From Thioalkalicoccus limnaeus (GTDB lineage: Bacteria; Pseudomonadota; Gammaproteobacteria; Chromatiales; Chromatiaceae): 5,294 nt of DNA. The notes under the pieces are model-generated. The model had not been told where the DNA came from, made no database searches, and saw only the letters and a program-made list of their open reading frames with translations. A program made the position numbers and the translations under genes. Shown piece by piece: positions 5,072-5,294 of the stretch. Numbering within the stretch: the first letter of the stretch is position 1; every line of letters begins with the position of its first letter. Location: positions 1 through 5,294 of the forward strand of contig NZ_JBDKXB010000056.1 of the NCBI RefSeq assembly GCF_041197575.1, given 5' to 3'.

Positions 5072-5103
5072 GGAACAACGGCAAAATGTCGTAAACTGGC
5101 AGC

Positions 5104-5294
5104 ATGAACGCCTCTGTTTACATCGAAACGTCGGTCGCTAGCTACCTAACCGCCAGACCCAGCAGGGACGTACGTGCCGCCGCCTGCCAGAACATTACGG
5201 CAGAGTGGTGGGATAATCGACGATCCGAATTCGATTTGTTTATCTCGGAGATTGTAATCGCGGAAGCTTCTCGCGGCAATGCGGAGGCTGCTTC
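5104..5294 (+). CDS. PIN-domain (VapC-like) protein, 3' end outside window
   Basis: The first 63 residues of an open frame running off the window. It starts NASVYIETSVASYLTARPSR, the first strand of a PIN domain, with Glu8 in the place usually held by the first catalytic acid (often Asp). The second conserved acid is Glu54, in the helix IVIAEASRG (50-58). The intervening WWDNRRSEFDLFIS fits the PIN subgroup of this layout. PIN proteins of the VapC type are metal-dependent RNA endonucleases, usually toxins held in check by a co-transcribed antitoxin. The C-terminal acidic residues are beyond the window, so activity cannot be judged. The 38 bases between the cassette edge at 5066 and the start leave no room for an upstream antitoxin. 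A partner would have to follow the gene, or be missing. The ribosome-binding site is weak (GGCAG region). Confidence 0.85.
   Translation, partial: MNASVYIETSVASYLTARPSRDVRAAACQNITAEWWDNRRSEFDLFISEIVIAEASRGNAEAA

Larger units (their letters stand above)
1..5294 (+). mobile_element. Integron gene-cassette array (eight cassettes, both end cassettes partial)
   Basis: All confident genes lie on the + strand, each followed by an attC-like palindrome in the same orientation. Cassette limits, cutting between G and TT of the R' core, are: A before 875, B 876-2059, C 2060-3543, D 3544-4114, E 4115-4271, F 4272-4673, G 4674-5065, H from 5066. Cassettes B, C and D have start bases that are the exact reverse complement of their own R'', as expected for intact excisable cassettes. 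F matches in 9 of 10 bases and E in 9 of 10. G does not match. There is no integrase, attI or Pc in view. The common orientation implies that these lie to the left. Whether the integron is chromosomal or plasmid-borne cannot be told. Confidence 0.93.

Noticed and set aside
5066..5097. Possible internal promoter before the PIN gene (TTGGGC ... TAAACT)
   Set aside because: The spacing is about 20 bases and both boxes are poor, so it cannot be supported.

Overview
This window is an internal piece of an integron gene-cassette array. Short genes all read on the + strand and are separated by GC-rich, imperfectly palindromic elements of 60-95 bases. Each element opens with an R''-like inverse core (RYYYAAC) and closes with an R'-like core (GTTRRRY). 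In the clear ones the two arms pair with one unpaired extra base on the left arm, the usual architecture of attC sites. The strongest evidence is cassette self-complementarity. The bases that begin a cassette should be the reverse complement of the R'' at its end, because the two meet when the cassette is circular. This holds exactly for the cassettes at 876-2059 (start TTAGAGG, end CCTCTAAC), 2060-3543 (TTAAGTG / CACTTAAC) and 3544-4114 (TTCGGCA / TGCCGAAC). It nearly holds for 4272-4673. No integrase gene, attI site or Pc promoter is visible. The orientation places them to the left, outside the window. The diverse attC sites and mixed base composition suggest a proteobacterial chromosomal or mobile integron. 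The genus cannot be named from this sequence.

Layout: (A) 1-875, the 3' part of a cassette coding a HEPN-like protein with an RNxxxH motif. (B) 876-2059, a Shedu-type (DUF4263) PD-(D/E)XK nuclease, a known anti-phage family. (C) 2060-3543, a two-gene cassette with a ParA/MinD-type ATPase and a translationally coupled 172-residue protein of unknown function. (D) 3544-4114, a 159-residue protein with one N-terminal membrane segment. (E) 4115-4271, a tiny geneless cassette with a collapsed attC and a coding-like remnant on the minus strand. (F) 4272-4673, a 95-residue zinc-ribbon-like small protein. (G) 4674-5065, a 67-residue protein overlapping a truncated start of what looks like a larger gene, in a cassette whose two ends do not match. 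(H) 5066 onward, the N-terminal part of a PIN-domain (VapC-like) protein cut by the window end.

The genes probably do not form one pathway. Cassettes are independently mobile and are normally read from an upstream promoter. Even so, a Shedu nuclease, a HEPN-motif protein and a PIN-domain protein in succession make this stretch look like an integron-borne defence and toxin cluster. The ParA plus 172-residue pair in cassette C is the best candidate for an undescribed two-component system.
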